Shown: positions 1 to 8,518 of the stretch, one piece after another
How the letters are laid out: every line of letters begins with the position of its first letter
Position numbering within the stretch: the first letter of the stretch is position 1
Origin: Nonomuraea soli
GTDB lineage: Bacteria > Actinomycetota > Actinomycetes > Streptosporangiales > Streptosporangiaceae
Assembly (NCBI RefSeq): GCF_013761175.1
Contig: NZ_JACDUR010000007.1
Span: 356,915-420,914, forward strand
Direction of reading: 5' to 3'
Length of the DNA stretch: 64,000 bases
Program-made: the position numbers and the translations under genes
The notes under the pieces: model-generated
The model's database searches: none
What the model was told of the DNA's origin: nothing
Seen by the model: only the letters and a program-made list of their open reading frames with translations

Positions 1-1064
1 GACTCGTCTCGCTCTTCGGCGGTGTGCTGGCTGACCGGATGAACCGGCGGGTGCTGGTGATGGTCGCCGACGCGGGCATCGCGGCGGCGACGCTGGTGCT
101 GGCGGTGTTGATGGCCAACGGGGTGACGGATCTGTGGATCGTGCTGCTGGCCGTGGCGGTGAGGTCGGTGGGCGCCGGGGTGCAGACGCCTGCCGTACAG
201 GCGATGATCCCGCAGATCGTGCCGGGTGATCAGCTGATGCGGGTCAACGGGATCTTCCAGACGATCCAGTCGGCCATGGCGCTGCTCGCTCCTGCCGCGG
301 CGGGGGCGATCTACGCGAAGTTCGGTCTCGTGCCGGTGTTCTTCCTCGACGTGATCACGGCGGTCGTCGGCATCGGGCTGCTGGCGCTGGTGGCGGTGCC
401 GACGCTGGAGCGGGTGAGCGAGTCGACGGCCACCTACTGGCAGGACCTGGTCGAGGGCATGCGCTACATCAGCAGCCATTCGGTCGTGCGCTGGCTGCTG
501 ATCGTGTACACGGTGATCTTCCTGCTGACCGTGGCGCCGTCGTTCATGACGCCGCTGATGGTGGCGCGCAGCTTCGGGAGCGAGTCGTGGATGCTCGCGG
601 TGCTGGAGATCGCCTTCAGCCTGGGCATGTTGCTCGGCGGTGTGCTGATGTCGACGGTGCTGGCCAAGAGCGGCAGGATCGGCCTGATCCTGGTCGCCGT
701 CTACGGGTTCGGGCTGGTGACGATCGGGCTGGGGCTGAGCCCGAACCTGTGGATCTTCTTCGGCTTCATGTTCCTGATCGGCCTGCTGGTGCCGCCGTTC
801 TCGACGCCGTTCATGACGCTCATCCAGGAGACGGTCGAGCCCGCCATGCACGGGCGGGTCTTCAGCTACGTCAGCATCGTGATGGCGCTGGCCACGCCCG
901 TCGGCATGCTGGTGTTCGGCCCGCTGGCCGACGTGATCAGCGTGCAGGTGCTGCTGATCGTCGCCGGGGTGGCCACGGTGGTGGTGATGGCGATCGCGAC
1001 CAGGTTGCCGTCGGGCAGGGAGACCGTCGCGATCGCCCGCGAGCAGCGGGCGGAGGTGTCATAG
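1..1064 (+). CDS. MFS drug/metabolite exporter, 5' end outside window
   Basis: C-terminal part of a major facilitator superfamily exporter. The reading frame is open from base 3, and the visible peptide begins LVSLFGGVLADRMNRR, which contains the MFS loop 2-3 motif GxxxDRxxRR, so roughly the first 60 residues (the first one or two membrane helices) are missing. About ten hydrophobic helices remain and the tail is hydrophilic, as in EntS/MFS_3-type exporters of about 410 residues. It converges on the sigma factor gene and the two reading frames overlap by 6 bp. The substrate cannot be told from sequence; drug or siderophore efflux is the usual role of this subfamily (inference). Confidence 0.85.
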   Translation, partial: LVSLFGGVLADRMNRRVLVMVADAGIAAATLVLAVLMANGVTDLWIVLLAVAVRSVGAGVQTPAVQAMIPQIVPGDQLMRVNGIFQTIQSAMALLAPAAAGAIYAKFGLVPVFFLDVITAVVGIGLLALVAVPTLERVSESTATYWQDLVEGMRYISSHSVVRWLLIVYTVIFLLTVAPSFMTPLMVARSFGSESWMLAVLEIAFSLGMLLGGVLMSTVLAKSGRIGLILVAVYGFGLVTIGLGLSPNLWIFFGFMFLIGLLVPPFSTPFMTLIQETVEPAMHGRVFSYVSIVMALATPVGMLVFGPLADVISVQVLLIVAGVATVVVMAIATRLPSGRETVAIAREQRAEVS

Positions 1065-1952
1065 GCCCTCGCTCCACGGCCGCAGCTTCTCGGGGTTGCG
1101 GATGCCCCAGATACGCCTGATCCGGCCGTCGTCGGCGATCTCGAAGGCCAGGACGCCCGCCACGGCTCCTTCGTACTCCAGCAGCAGGCCGGGCTGGCCG
1201 TTGACCAGCCGCTCGTGGATGACCAGCCCGGGGCCGTCGCCGATGCCGGCGATGTAGCGGGCGATCGGCGCGCTGCCCTCGATGGGGTGCGGCGCGGCGC
1301 TGGCGAGCCCGCCGCCGTCGCCGATCGCCACGGCGCCGGGGGCGAGCAGGCCGATGAGCGCGCCGATGTCCTTGGCCTCCCAGGCCTGCTTGAAGTCGCG
1401 GACCACCTCCGCGTGCCGGTGTCCGGAGGCGGGGGGCACGCGTGCGTCACGCAGGCGCCGCCTGGCGGAGGTGGCCAGCTGGCGGCAGGCGGCGGGGCTG
1501 CGCCCGACGATCTCGGCCACCTCGACGAAGGTGTAGCGGAAGACGTCGTGCAGGACGAACGTGACGCGCTCGGCCGGGGTCATCGCCTCCAGCACCACCA
1601 GGAAGGCCATGTTGACCGACTCGTCGAGGGTCACGTGCTCGGCGGGGTCGACCGTGGTGCTGCCCAGCCTCGCCGTGGACCACTCGTGGTGGCCGGGCAC
1701 CGGCTCGGGGATCCATTCGCCGACGTAGCGTTCGCGGCGCACGCGCGCCGAGCCGAGCACGTCGAGGCAGATCCGGCCGGCGACCTTGGTCAGCCAGGCG
1801 CCGGGAGACTCGATGGCCTCCTGCTGCTGCGGCGACATGGCGTACCAGCGCGCGTAGGTCTCCTGGACGACGTCCTCGGCGTCGGCCAGGGAGCCGAGGA
1901 GCCGGTAGGCGAGGTTGATCAACTGCCGCCGCTCACTCATGATCGCGTTCAT
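1059..1952 (-). CDS. sigJ: ECF41-type RNA polymerase sigma factor (SigJ-like) with SnoaL-like C-terminal domain
   Basis: 297 residues. Sigma-2 lies at about 8-75, sigma-4 at about 115-170, and a SnoaL-like extension at about 180-290. The three hallmarks of the ECF41 group are visible: WIPEP at 80-84 in the inter-domain linker, DGGG at 212-215, and NPEKL at 286-290. In this family the C-terminal domain modulates activity in place of a classical anti-sigma factor. ATG at 1952 is preferred because a GGAGGGGG ribosome site sits about 6 nt upstream; ATG at 1940 is the alternative. A matching promoter (see 1976-2001) suggests autoregulation. Its divergent neighbour is a YceI protein rather than the more usual carboxymuconolactone decarboxylase/oxidoreductase partner. 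Confidence 0.88.
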   Translation of the reverse strand: MNAIMSERRQLINLAYRLLGSLADAEDVVQETYARWYAMSPQQQEAIESPGAWLTKVAGRICLDVLGSARVRRERYVGEWIPEPVPGHHEWSTARLGSTTVDPAEHVTLDESVNMAFLVVLEAMTPAERVTFVLHDVFRYTFVEVAEIVGRSPAACRQLATSARRRLRDARVPPASGHRHAEVVRDFKQAWEAKDIGALIGLLAPGAVAIGDGGGLASAAPHPIEGSAPIARYIAGIGDGPGLVIHERLVNGQPGLLLEYEGAVAGVLAFEIADDGRIRRIWGIRNPEKLRPWSEGL

Positions 1953-1975
1953 AAAGGTCCCCCTCCGGCAGGTAT

Positions 1976-2001
1976 GACGGAACAGCGGCCAGGAATGTGA
2001 G
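1976..2001 (-). promoter_or_regulatory. Predicted ECF41 promoter of the sigma gene
   Basis: On the minus strand CTCACA (2001-1996) and CGTC (1979-1976) are separated by exactly 16 nt and lie about 24 nt upstream of the sigma start. ECF41 promoters are reported as TGTCACA-like -35 plus CGTC -10 elements. The same arrangement is mirrored toward the YceI gene. Confidence 0.6.
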
Positions 2002-2009
2002 CCCGGCGC

Positions 2010-2035
2010 CTCACACTCCGCGCGCCCGTCTCGTC
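2010..2035 (+). promoter_or_regulatory. Predicted ECF41 promoter of the YceI gene
   Basis: CTCACA at 2010-2015 and CGTC at 2032-2035, again with a 16-nt spacer. The ATG at 2045 follows after 9 nt, so the transcript would be nearly leaderless. The -35 box forms an inverted repeat with TGTGAG at 1996-2001, so the two divergent promoters are arranged back to back. Confidence 0.6.
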
Positions 2036-2044
2036 GTACCTGCC

Positions 2045-2569
2045 ATGACTACCATCACCCAGCTCAGCGAACTGACCGGCGACTACGTCCTCGACCCCGC
2101 CCGCACCACGATCGGCTTCGTCGGCAGGCACACCATGGCGACCAGGGTGCGTGGCCGGTTCGACGCCTTCGCCGGCCACGCGCGCCTCGACGGAGAGGAC
2201 CCGTCGCGGTCGAGCGTCGGGATCACGATCGAGGCCGCCAGCCTCCGGACCCGCGACGACCGGCGTGACCAGCACCTGCGGCGCAGGTTCCTGCACGCCG
2301 ACGAGCACCCGGCCATCGCCTTCACCTCGACTCGGGTGGAGCGGGCGGGCGGGAACACGTTCGTGGTCACCGGCGACCTGACCATCCGCGGCGTGAGCCG
2401 CCCGGTCACCGTGGAGTTCGAGCTGACAGGCCCCGAGCCCTCCTTCACGGGCCGCGCGACGATCAACCGCCGCGACTGGGGCGTGAACTGGAACGCCGCA
2501 ACCGCCCTGCTGCTGGAGGACGCCGTGGTGCTGGAGCTCGAGGTCCGGCTCGTACGGCACGCGAGGTAA
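2045..2569 (+). CDS. YceI family lipid-binding-fold protein
   Basis: 174 residues from ATG 2045. The frame is open to 1997, but the upstream part lies over the promoter. The sequence is a complete YceI/lipocalin-like barrel: it starts with GDYVLDPARTTIGFVGRH, has the ITIEAASLRTRDDRRDQHLR segment, LTIRGVSRPVTVEF and a final INRRDWGVNWN block. There is no signal peptide, so it acts in the cytoplasm. Members bind polyprenyl or other amphiphilic ligands. Divergent to the ECF41 sigma gene and likely under its control (inference from the paired promoters). Confidence 0.85.
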   Translation: MTTITQLSELTGDYVLDPARTTIGFVGRHTMATRVRGRFDAFAGHARLDGEDPSRSSVGITIEAASLRTRDDRRDQHLRRRFLHADEHPAIAFTSTRVERAGGNTFVVTGDLTIRGVSRPVTVEFELTGPEPSFTGRATINRRDWGVNWNAATALLLEDAVVLELEVRLVRHAR

Positions 2570-2610
2570 ACCGTTGGCAGCGGGAGTCCGGCGCGTGGCA
2601 GGCTCGACCG

Positions 2611-3498
2611 GTGAAGATGCACGCCGACGAGCTGACCGTCGCACCCGAGACCGTACGGGCCCTGGTGGACGGGCAGTTCCCCCAGTGGCGCGGCCTGCCC
2701 GTCAGCCGTGTCCCGGGGGAGGGCACCGTCAACGCGATCTTCCGCATCGGCGACGGCCTGGCGGCCCGCTTCCCCCTGGAGCCGAAGGATCCGGCCGCCG
2801 CACGCGACTGGCTCGAACGCGAGGCGCGGGCCTCACGCGAACTGGCCGGTGCCACCCGCTTCCCGACCCCGGAGCCGATCGCGATCGGGGAGCCGGGTGA
2901 GGGCTATCCGATGCCGTGGTCGGTGCAGACCTGGCTGCCCGGCGTCGTGGCCTCGGCGGCCGGTGCGGGCGGGTCGGAGGGGCTGGCCCGGGATCTGGCC
3001 GAGTTCATCGCCGGGCTGCGTGCTCTCGACACGCGGGGCCGTACCTTCTCCGGCGGCGGCAGGGGCGGGCGGCTGAGCGACCACGACGAGTGGGTGGAGA
3101 CGTGCCTGCGACGCAGCGAGGAGCTGTTCGACGTCCCGCGGCTGAGGCGGTTGTGGTCGGACCTGCGCGAGCTGCCGCGCGAGGCTCCCGACACGATGAA
3201 CCACGGCGATCTGATCCCCGGCAACGTGCTGGTCGACGGAGGGCGGCTCGCGGGTGTCCTCGACGGCGGGGGATTCGGCCCCGCCGACCCCGCCCTCGAC
3301 CTGGTGGGCGCCTGGCACCTGCTGGAGGCGGGTCCCCGTGGGGTGCTGCGCCGCGAGCTGGGCAGCGACGACCTGGAGTGGGAGCGCGGCCGCGCCTGGG
3401 CCTTCCAGCAGGCCCTCGGCGCGGCCTGGTACTACGCCGAGAGCAACCCGGCCATGAGCGCCATGGGCCGTACGACGATCGCGCGCATCCTCGGCTAG
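2611..3498 (+). CDS. Aminoglycoside phosphotransferase (APH) family kinase
   Basis: 295 residues from GTG 2611. Phosphotransferase-enzyme-family fold with the catalytic loop HGDLIPGN (His198, Asp200) and the metal-binding Asp218 in GVLDGGGFGPADPALDL; many relatives have DFGG there, this one DGGG. The C-terminal helix block WAFQQALGAAWYYAESNP is typical of the subgroup annotated as putative aminoglycoside or small-molecule kinases. The substrate is unknown and resistance should not be assumed. Its TAG stop shares the CTAG tetranucleotide with the stop of the convergent downstream gene. Confidence 0.8.
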   Translation: MKMHADELTVAPETVRALVDGQFPQWRGLPVSRVPGEGTVNAIFRIGDGLAARFPLEPKDPAAARDWLEREARASRELAGATRFPTPEPIAIGEPGEGYPMPWSVQTWLPGVVASAAGAGGSEGLARDLAEFIAGLRALDTRGRTFSGGGRGGRLSDHDEWVETCLRRSEELFDVPRLRRLWSDLRELPREAPDTMNHGDLIPGNVLVDGGRLAGVLDGGGFGPADPALDLVGAWHLLEAGPRGVLRRELGSDDLEWERGRAWAFQQALGAAWYYAESNPAMSAMGRTTIARILG

Positions 3499-4409
3499 CC
3501 CGGGGTCACGTATTTCCGTGGCCGCAACGCGTGTGATCGCAGCGCCGACAGGGCGACCAGCTGGCCGGTCGGCGTCAGCCGTACGGGGTCGGCCAGCAGC
3601 CCGAGCGAGGCCAGCCGCGGGAGCAGGTCGGAGGAGGTACGGCCGGCCACGGCGCCGACCCGCTCCTGCAGGGACTCCGCCGACCACGACGAGCCGTCGG
3701 CCAGCAGGAGCAGCGTCACCTCGTCGGGCTCGCCGCAGATCAGCCCTCTGGCCACCGGCTCCAGCGAGGGGTCGAGCGGCACCGGGGCGTGCAGCCGCAC
3801 CTCGAACGGCTGGGCCAGCTCGCGGCGTGCCTCACCGCGGCCGAGCACCCACCGGTTGAGCCGCTCGCCGTGCACGCGGTGCAGCCAGCTGTCGCCGCCC
3901 AGCTCGGCACGCGGCCGGGTGAGCCAGTCACGCGTCAGCTCGACGGCGTCGAACGGGGTGTCGGACAGCTGGGCCAGCTCCAGGGCGGCCGAGCACGCCA
4001 CGTGGGCGCCCAGCTCCTCCGGACCCATGATCATGCTCCAGGCGAGCTCGGGAACGTCGGGAGGCAGCACGCCGGTGGCCGCCAGGGCCTCCTGGTAGGC
4101 GGCGTTGCCGGCGTCCTGCCCGTCTTCGGCGTAGACGCGGAAGATCCGCAGGGTCACGGCCGAGGTGCAGATCTCGGCGTAGCGGGACAGCCCGCCGAGG
4201 GTGAGCAGCTGCCCCAGCGCGCGGGCGAGCCGTACCGGGTCGCCGTCGACCTTCAGCGGCAGCGTGAACCAGAGGAACTCGCACACGTCGAGCTGGGTCA
4301 CCGTCTCGAGTGGCTCACCTCCGGTGAGCCACTCCACGGCGGTCCTGGCCTCGTCGGCGATGGCTGGGTCCAGCAGCGCCAGGAGCGCGGCCACGTCCGG
4401 TGCGGGCAT
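3495..4409 (-). CDS. Hypothetical cytoplasmic protein (plantaricin/wHTH-like tail, unknown)
   Basis: About 304 residues if started at ATG 4409 (MPAPDVAALLALLD). A GTG at 4478 would add 23 basic residues that look non-coding. No recognised domain, signal peptide or membrane helix. It is largely helical and acidic. The last 60 residues (LQERVGAVAGRTSSDLLPRLASLGLLADPVRLTPTG, in pieces) resemble a degenerate winged-helix repeat in which a stretch after LLPRLASLGLL could be the wing. I do not recognise the family. It stands alone between convergent APH and same-strand pmt genes. Confidence 0.6.
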   Translation of the reverse strand: MPAPDVAALLALLDPAIADEARTAVEWLTGGEPLETVTQLDVCEFLWFTLPLKVDGDPVRLARALGQLLTLGGLSRYAEICTSAVTLRIFRVYAEDGQDAGNAAYQEALAATGVLPPDVPELAWSMIMGPEELGAHVACSAALELAQLSDTPFDAVELTRDWLTRPRAELGGDSWLHRVHGERLNRWVLGRGEARRELAQPFEVRLHAPVPLDPSLEPVARGLICGEPDEVTLLLLADGSSWSAESLQERVGAVAGRTSSDLLPRLASLGLLADPVRLTPTGQLVALSALRSHALRPRKYVTPG

Positions 4410-4522
4410 GCCTCGAAGTCTGCCGTATCGACCCCGGCCCTGACGATGACCGAAACCGGTGCGTATTGGCTCTTGCACAGCGACTACCCTACGAAATCAC
4501 CATCAAGCCAGCTGTAACCGGG

Positions 4523-6091
4523 TCAGATCCATCGCTTCTCGAAGAGCATTCTGGCCTTCCACTGCGTGTAAGGGATGACCTCGGCCGACAGGACCGGGTA
4601 CAGCCACCAGAAGTTGATCAGCGCCAGCAGCGCGAACGATCCGACGATCGCCGCGCCGACGGTGCGCCGGGTCTGGGACGAGCCCTTCGGCCCTATGAGC
4701 AATCCCGCGCAGAGCGTGATCGCCAGGATCATGAAGGGCAGCATGGGAATCGCGTAGAACAGGAACATCGTCCTGTCGTCCTTGAACGCGAAGTAGAACC
4801 ACGGCAGCCACGCCACCGCGTAGCCCAGCAGGACGGCTCCCGCGCGCCAGTCACGCGAGGCCACGTACCAGGCGATCAGGGCGACCAGCGCGGCCAGCGC
4901 GCCGTACCAGATCACCGGCGTGCCGACCCCGAGCACGGCCTCGGAGCAGTCCTTGACCCCGCAGACGTCCTGGCGTCCCTCGTAGTAGAAGGCGACGGGG
5001 CGCAGGAGCAGCGGCCACGACCACGGCTCCGACTGGTACGGGTGGGTGCTGGTCAGATCGGAGTGGAAGCTCAGCACCTGAAGGTGGTAGTCGACCAGGG
5101 AGCGGAAGGAGCTGAACAGGAAGTAGAACGGCCCCGACGAGGTCGCCTCCTCCCAGTTGCGTCCCCAGCCCTTGTCGGTGACGAACCAGCCGGTCCAGCT
5201 CACGAGATAGGTCACGGCCGGCACGACGACGGCGGCGATCAGCCCGGTGGGCACGTCCTTGACCAGCGCGCCCCGGTACGGCGAGCGCAGGCCCACGGCC
5301 TTGCGCGCCCCCGCGTCCCAGAGCCACGACATGATGAAGAAGACGAAGAAGAACGCGCCCGACCACTTCACGGCGCAGGCGGCGCCCAGCATGAGCCCGG
5401 CGGCGATGCGCCAGGGCCTGACGCCCAGCCACGGTCCCTCGGCGGTGACGGCGGAGGTTTCGTACCAGTCGACCAGCCTGGCCCGCGCCTTGTCGCGGTC
5501 GACGACCAGGCAGGCGAAGGCGGCCAGGACGAAGAACATCAGGAAGATGTCGAGCAGCGCGGTGCGCGAGAGCACGAAGTGCAGGCCGTCGAGGGCGAGC
5601 AGCAGGCCGGCGAAGCAGCCCAGCAGCGTCGAGCGGGTCATGCGGCGCGCCAGCCTGGCGATGATCAGGATGGACAGCGTGCCGAAGAAGGCGGCCGCGA
5701 CGCGCCATCCGAGCGGGTTCATGCCGTACAGCCACTCGCCCGCGCCGATCAGCCATTTGCCCAGCGGCGGGTGCACCACGTAGGAGGGCTCGTTGGCGAA
5801 GACGTCGGTGTTGCCCGCCAGGATCGCCTTGTCGGCGTCCTTGATGAAGGTGCGCTCGACCAGGTTGGTGATGATCGAGAAGGCGTCCTTGGCGTAGTAG
5901 GTCTCGTCGAAGACGACAGCCTTGGGGTGTCCCAGATTGAGGAAACGCAGCACCCCACCGAAGATCATGACGAGGATCGGTCCCAGCCAGCCCCACAGCG
6001 GGTTGCCCGGCATGGGGGGAACCAGACGATCACGCACCGACGGCGCGCTCAGTCTGGTTTCCTTGAGGTTGAGGAAATCGGTCACCGCCAT
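4523..6091 (-). CDS. pmt: Polyprenyl-phosphate-mannose--protein mannosyltransferase (GT39), copy 1
   Basis: 522 residues, GT-C fold with about 11 membrane helices. The first extracytoplasmic loop carries VFDETYYAKDA with the catalytic Asp-Glu pair, followed by VHPPLGKW. The central loop WTGWFVTDKGWGRNW and the YQSEPWSWPLL block are typical of actinobacterial Pmt. It transfers mannose from a polyprenyl phosphate carrier to Ser/Thr of secreted proteins as they leave the Sec channel. It is divergent from rsmI across 60 bp. A TACGAT -10 hexamer 6 nt before the ATG suggests a leaderless transcript. A second copy lies just beyond rsmI. Confidence 0.93.
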   Translation of the reverse strand: MAVTDFLNLKETRLSAPSVRDRLVPPMPGNPLWGWLGPILVMIFGGVLRFLNLGHPKAVVFDETYYAKDAFSIITNLVERTFIKDADKAILAGNTDVFANEPSYVVHPPLGKWLIGAGEWLYGMNPLGWRVAAAFFGTLSILIIARLARRMTRSTLLGCFAGLLLALDGLHFVLSRTALLDIFLMFFVLAAFACLVVDRDKARARLVDWYETSAVTAEGPWLGVRPWRIAAGLMLGAACAVKWSGAFFFVFFIMSWLWDAGARKAVGLRSPYRGALVKDVPTGLIAAVVVPAVTYLVSWTGWFVTDKGWGRNWEEATSSGPFYFLFSSFRSLVDYHLQVLSFHSDLTSTHPYQSEPWSWPLLLRPVAFYYEGRQDVCGVKDCSEAVLGVGTPVIWYGALAALVALIAWYVASRDWRAGAVLLGYAVAWLPWFYFAFKDDRTMFLFYAIPMLPFMILAITLCAGLLIGPKGSSQTRRTVGAAIVGSFALLALINFWWLYPVLSAEVIPYTQWKARMLFEKRWI

Positions 6092-6097
6092 TCGGAC

Positions 6098-6103
6098 ATC
6101 GTA
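6098..6103 (-). promoter_or_regulatory. -10 element of leaderless pmt promoter
   Basis: TACGAT on the minus strand, 6 nt upstream of the pmt ATG at 6091. This spacing matches the leaderless transcripts common in actinomycetes. No clear -35 is seen. Confidence 0.45.
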
Positions 6104-6151
6104 CGGGCCCCAAGCGGGTGCTTACCGAAAAAACACGGCCACAATGGTTGG

Positions 6152-6985
6152 GTGAGCGAACACGGCAGGCTGGTGCTGGCGGGGGCGCCGATCGGACAGG
6201 CAGCGGACGCCTCGCCCCGGCTGCGAGACCTTCTGACGACGGCCGATGTGGTGGCGGCCGAGGACACGCGGCGGCTGCGCCGCCTGGCCACCGATCTGGA
6301 GGTGGAGATCCGGGGGCGGATCGTCTCCTACTACGACCAGAACGAGGCGGCGCGCGCGGCCGAACTGATCGAGAGCCTGCGGGCGGGCGCGACCGTGGTC
6401 GTGATTACCGACGCGGGCATGCCGGGCGTGTCGGATCCGGGCTACCGGCTGACCAGCCTGGCGGTCGAAGCGGGCATTCCGGTCACCGCCCTGCCGGGGC
6501 CGAGCGCCGTCACCACCGCGCTGGCGATCTCCGGACTGCCCTCCGACCGGTTCTGCTTCGAGGGTTTCCCGCCGCGCAAGCAGGGCGAGCGCGCCAGGCG
6601 CCTGGCCGAGCTGGCCACCGAGCAGCGCACGATGGTCTTCTTCGAGGCCCCGCACCGGCTGGAGGAGTGCCTGGCCGCCATGGCCGAGGCCATGGGCCCC
6701 GACCGGCGGGCCGCGGTCTGCCGCGAGCTGACCAAGACCTACGAGGAGGTACGGCGGGGCGGCCTGGCCGAGCTCGCCGAGTGGGCGGCCGGCGGGGTCA
6801 AGGGCGAGATCACCATCGTCGTGTCAGGCCATGTGCCGGGTCAGGGGTCGATGGAAGACGCGATCGCCCTGGTGGATGAGATGGTGGGGAACGGCACCAA
6901 GGCCAAGGACGCCATCTCCGAGGTGGCCAAGTCCATGGGCCTGGTCAAACGGGAGCTCTACGACGCCGTCCACAGGAGAGCATAG
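6152..6985 (+). CDS. rsmI: 16S rRNA (cytidine(1402)-2'-O)-methyltransferase
   Basis: 277 residues from GTG 6152. Tetrapyrrole-methylase fold: VLAGAPIGQAADAS at the N-terminus, AAEDTRRLRRL, ITDAGMPGVSDPGYRL, ALPGPSAVTTAL and FEGFPPRKQGER, the standard RsmI series. It methylates the ribose of C1402 in the decoding centre. The final 40 residues form the small C-terminal domain. The stop codon is immediately followed, with no gap, by the GTG of the second pmt gene, so the two are probably co-transcribed. The frame is open for some 1.7 kb upstream, but that part is antisense to pmt and lacks coding character. Confidence 0.93.
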   Translation: MSEHGRLVLAGAPIGQAADASPRLRDLLTTADVVAAEDTRRLRRLATDLEVEIRGRIVSYYDQNEAARAAELIESLRAGATVVVITDAGMPGVSDPGYRLTSLAVEAGIPVTALPGPSAVTTALAISGLPSDRFCFEGFPPRKQGERARRLAELATEQRTMVFFEAPHRLEECLAAMAEAMGPDRRAAVCRELTKTYEEVRRGGLAELAEWAAGGVKGEITIVVSGHVPGQGSMEDAIALVDEMVGNGTKAKDAISEVAKSMGLVKRELYDAVHRRA

Positions 6986-8518
6986 GTGTCGATGTTACGC
7001 AGACTGGTCCCCCCGATGCAGGAGAGCGCGCTCTGGGGGTGGGTGGGACCGGTGCTCGTGGCCGTCCTCGGTGGCGCCATGCGCTTCATCAATCTCGGCC
7101 ATCCCAAGGCCATCGTCTTCGACGAGACCTACTACATCAAGGACGCCTACGCGCTGCTCACCTTCGGGGCCGAGCAGGAGACGCTGGGCGACGACAAGAA
7201 CCCGATCGCCGACCGCATGATCATGGCGGGCGACCTGAACATCTGGGACGCGGGCGGCTCCTACGTCGCCCACCCGCCGCTCGGCAAGTGGATGATCGCC
7301 GTGGGGGAGTGGCTCTTCGGGGTCACCCCCTTCGGCTGGCGGTTCGCCGCCGCCCTGGTCGGCACCCTGTCGATCCTCATGCTGGCCAGGCTCGCCCGGC
7401 GCATGACCCGCTCCACCCTGCTCGGCTGCCTCGCCGGGCTGCTGCTGTCGCTCGACGGCCTGCACTTCGTCATGTCGCGCACCGCGCTGCTCGACATCTT
7501 CCTGATGTTCTGGGTGCTGGCCGGCTTCGCGTGCCTGGTGGTCGACCGCGACAAAGCACGCGAGCGCCTGGCCCTCTGGTACGAAACCTCGCCGGTGACC
7601 CTGCACGGTCCCTGGCTCGGCGCGCGGCCCTGGCGCATCGCGGCCGGCGTCTGCCTGGGCGCCGCCTGCGCGGTCAAGTGGTCGGGCATCTTCTTCCTGA
7701 TCGCCTTCGCGGTGCTGTCGCTGATGTGGGACATGGGCGCCAGGCGGGCGGTGGGCCTGCGCCTGCCGTACAAGGGGGCGATCCTGCGGGACCTGCCCAC
7801 GGCCCTGTCGGCGATGGCGCTGGTGCCCGCGGTGACCTTCATGGCCACCTGGACCGGTTGGTTCGTCACCGACAAGGGCTGGGGGCGCAACTGGGAGCAG
7901 GCGACCTCGTCAGGGCCGCTGTTCTTCCTGTTCGACTCCTTCCGCTCCTGGCTCGACTACCAGAAGCAGGTGCTCAGCTTCCACTCCGGGCTGACCAGCA
8001 CGCACAGCTACATGTCGGAGCCGTGGCAGTGGCCGCTGCTCAACCGGCCGATCTCCTTCCACTGGCAGGGCGAGATCAGCTGCGGCGCGCAGCGCTGCGT
8101 GCAGGCGGAGCTGGCGGTGGGCACGCCGGCGTTGTGGTTCGGCGCGGCGGCGGCGCTGATCGGCATGGTCGCCTGGTACACCTCCTCGCGCGACTGGCGG
8201 GCCGGCGCGGTGCTCCTGGCCTACGTGGCCGGGTGGGCGCCGTGGCTCTACTACGCGATCTCCCACAACCGGACGATGTACTTCTTCTACATGATCCCGC
8301 TCGTGCCGTTCATGGTGCTGGCGGTCACCTTCCTGGCGGGGCAGGCGCTGGGCAGATCCGACGCCTCACCCGTACGGCGGGCGGTCGGAGCCGCCGGCGT
8401 GGGCGCCTACACGCTGATCGTGCTGATCAACTTCTGGTGGCTGGCGCCCGTGCTCAGCGGCCAGACGATCACTCACTCGGAGTGGTGGGCGCGGATGTTG
8501 CTGCGGACCTGGGTCTGA
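6986..8518 (+). CDS. pmt: Polyprenyl-phosphate-mannose--protein mannosyltransferase (GT39), copy 2
   Basis: 510 residues, starting directly after the rsmI stop. Collinear with copy 1 throughout: LVPPMQESALWGW, VFDETYYIKDA, AHPPLGKWMIA, SRTALLDIFLMFWVLAGF, WTGWFVTDKGWGRNW and the SEPWQWPLL block. The first extracytoplasmic loop is longer (a DKNPIADRMIMAGDLNIWDAGG stretch), suggesting altered acceptor specificity. The catalytic DE and the HPPLGK motif are intact, so it should be active. Its 3' end overlaps the convergent membrane glycosyltransferase by 50 bp. Most actinomycete genomes I know of have one Pmt here; the pair is discussed in the findings. Confidence 0.92.
   Translation: MSMLRRLVPPMQESALWGWVGPVLVAVLGGAMRFINLGHPKAIVFDETYYIKDAYALLTFGAEQETLGDDKNPIADRMIMAGDLNIWDAGGSYVAHPPLGKWMIAVGEWLFGVTPFGWRFAAALVGTLSILMLARLARRMTRSTLLGCLAGLLLSLDGLHFVMSRTALLDIFLMFWVLAGFACLVVDRDKARERLALWYETSPVTLHGPWLGARPWRIAAGVCLGAACAVKWSGIFFLIAFAVLSLMWDMGARRAVGLRLPYKGAILRDLPTALSAMALVPAVTFMATWTGWFVTDKGWGRNWEQATSSGPLFFLFDSFRSWLDYQKQVLSFHSGLTSTHSYMSEPWQWPLLNRPISFHWQGEISCGAQRCVQAELAVGTPALWFGAAAALIGMVAWYTSSRDWRAGAVLLAYVAGWAPWLYYAISHNRTMYFFYMIPLVPFMVLAVTFLAGQALGRSDASPVRRAVGAAGVGAYTLIVLINFWWLAPVLSGQTITHSEWWARMLLRTWV

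Noticed and set aside
4400..6151. Very long plus-strand open frame that runs into rsmI (861 codons in total).
   Set aside because: The part before 6152 is antisense to pmt and encodes Arg/Gln/Glu-rich sequence with no domain; high GC keeps such frames open. Only the RsmI portion is real.
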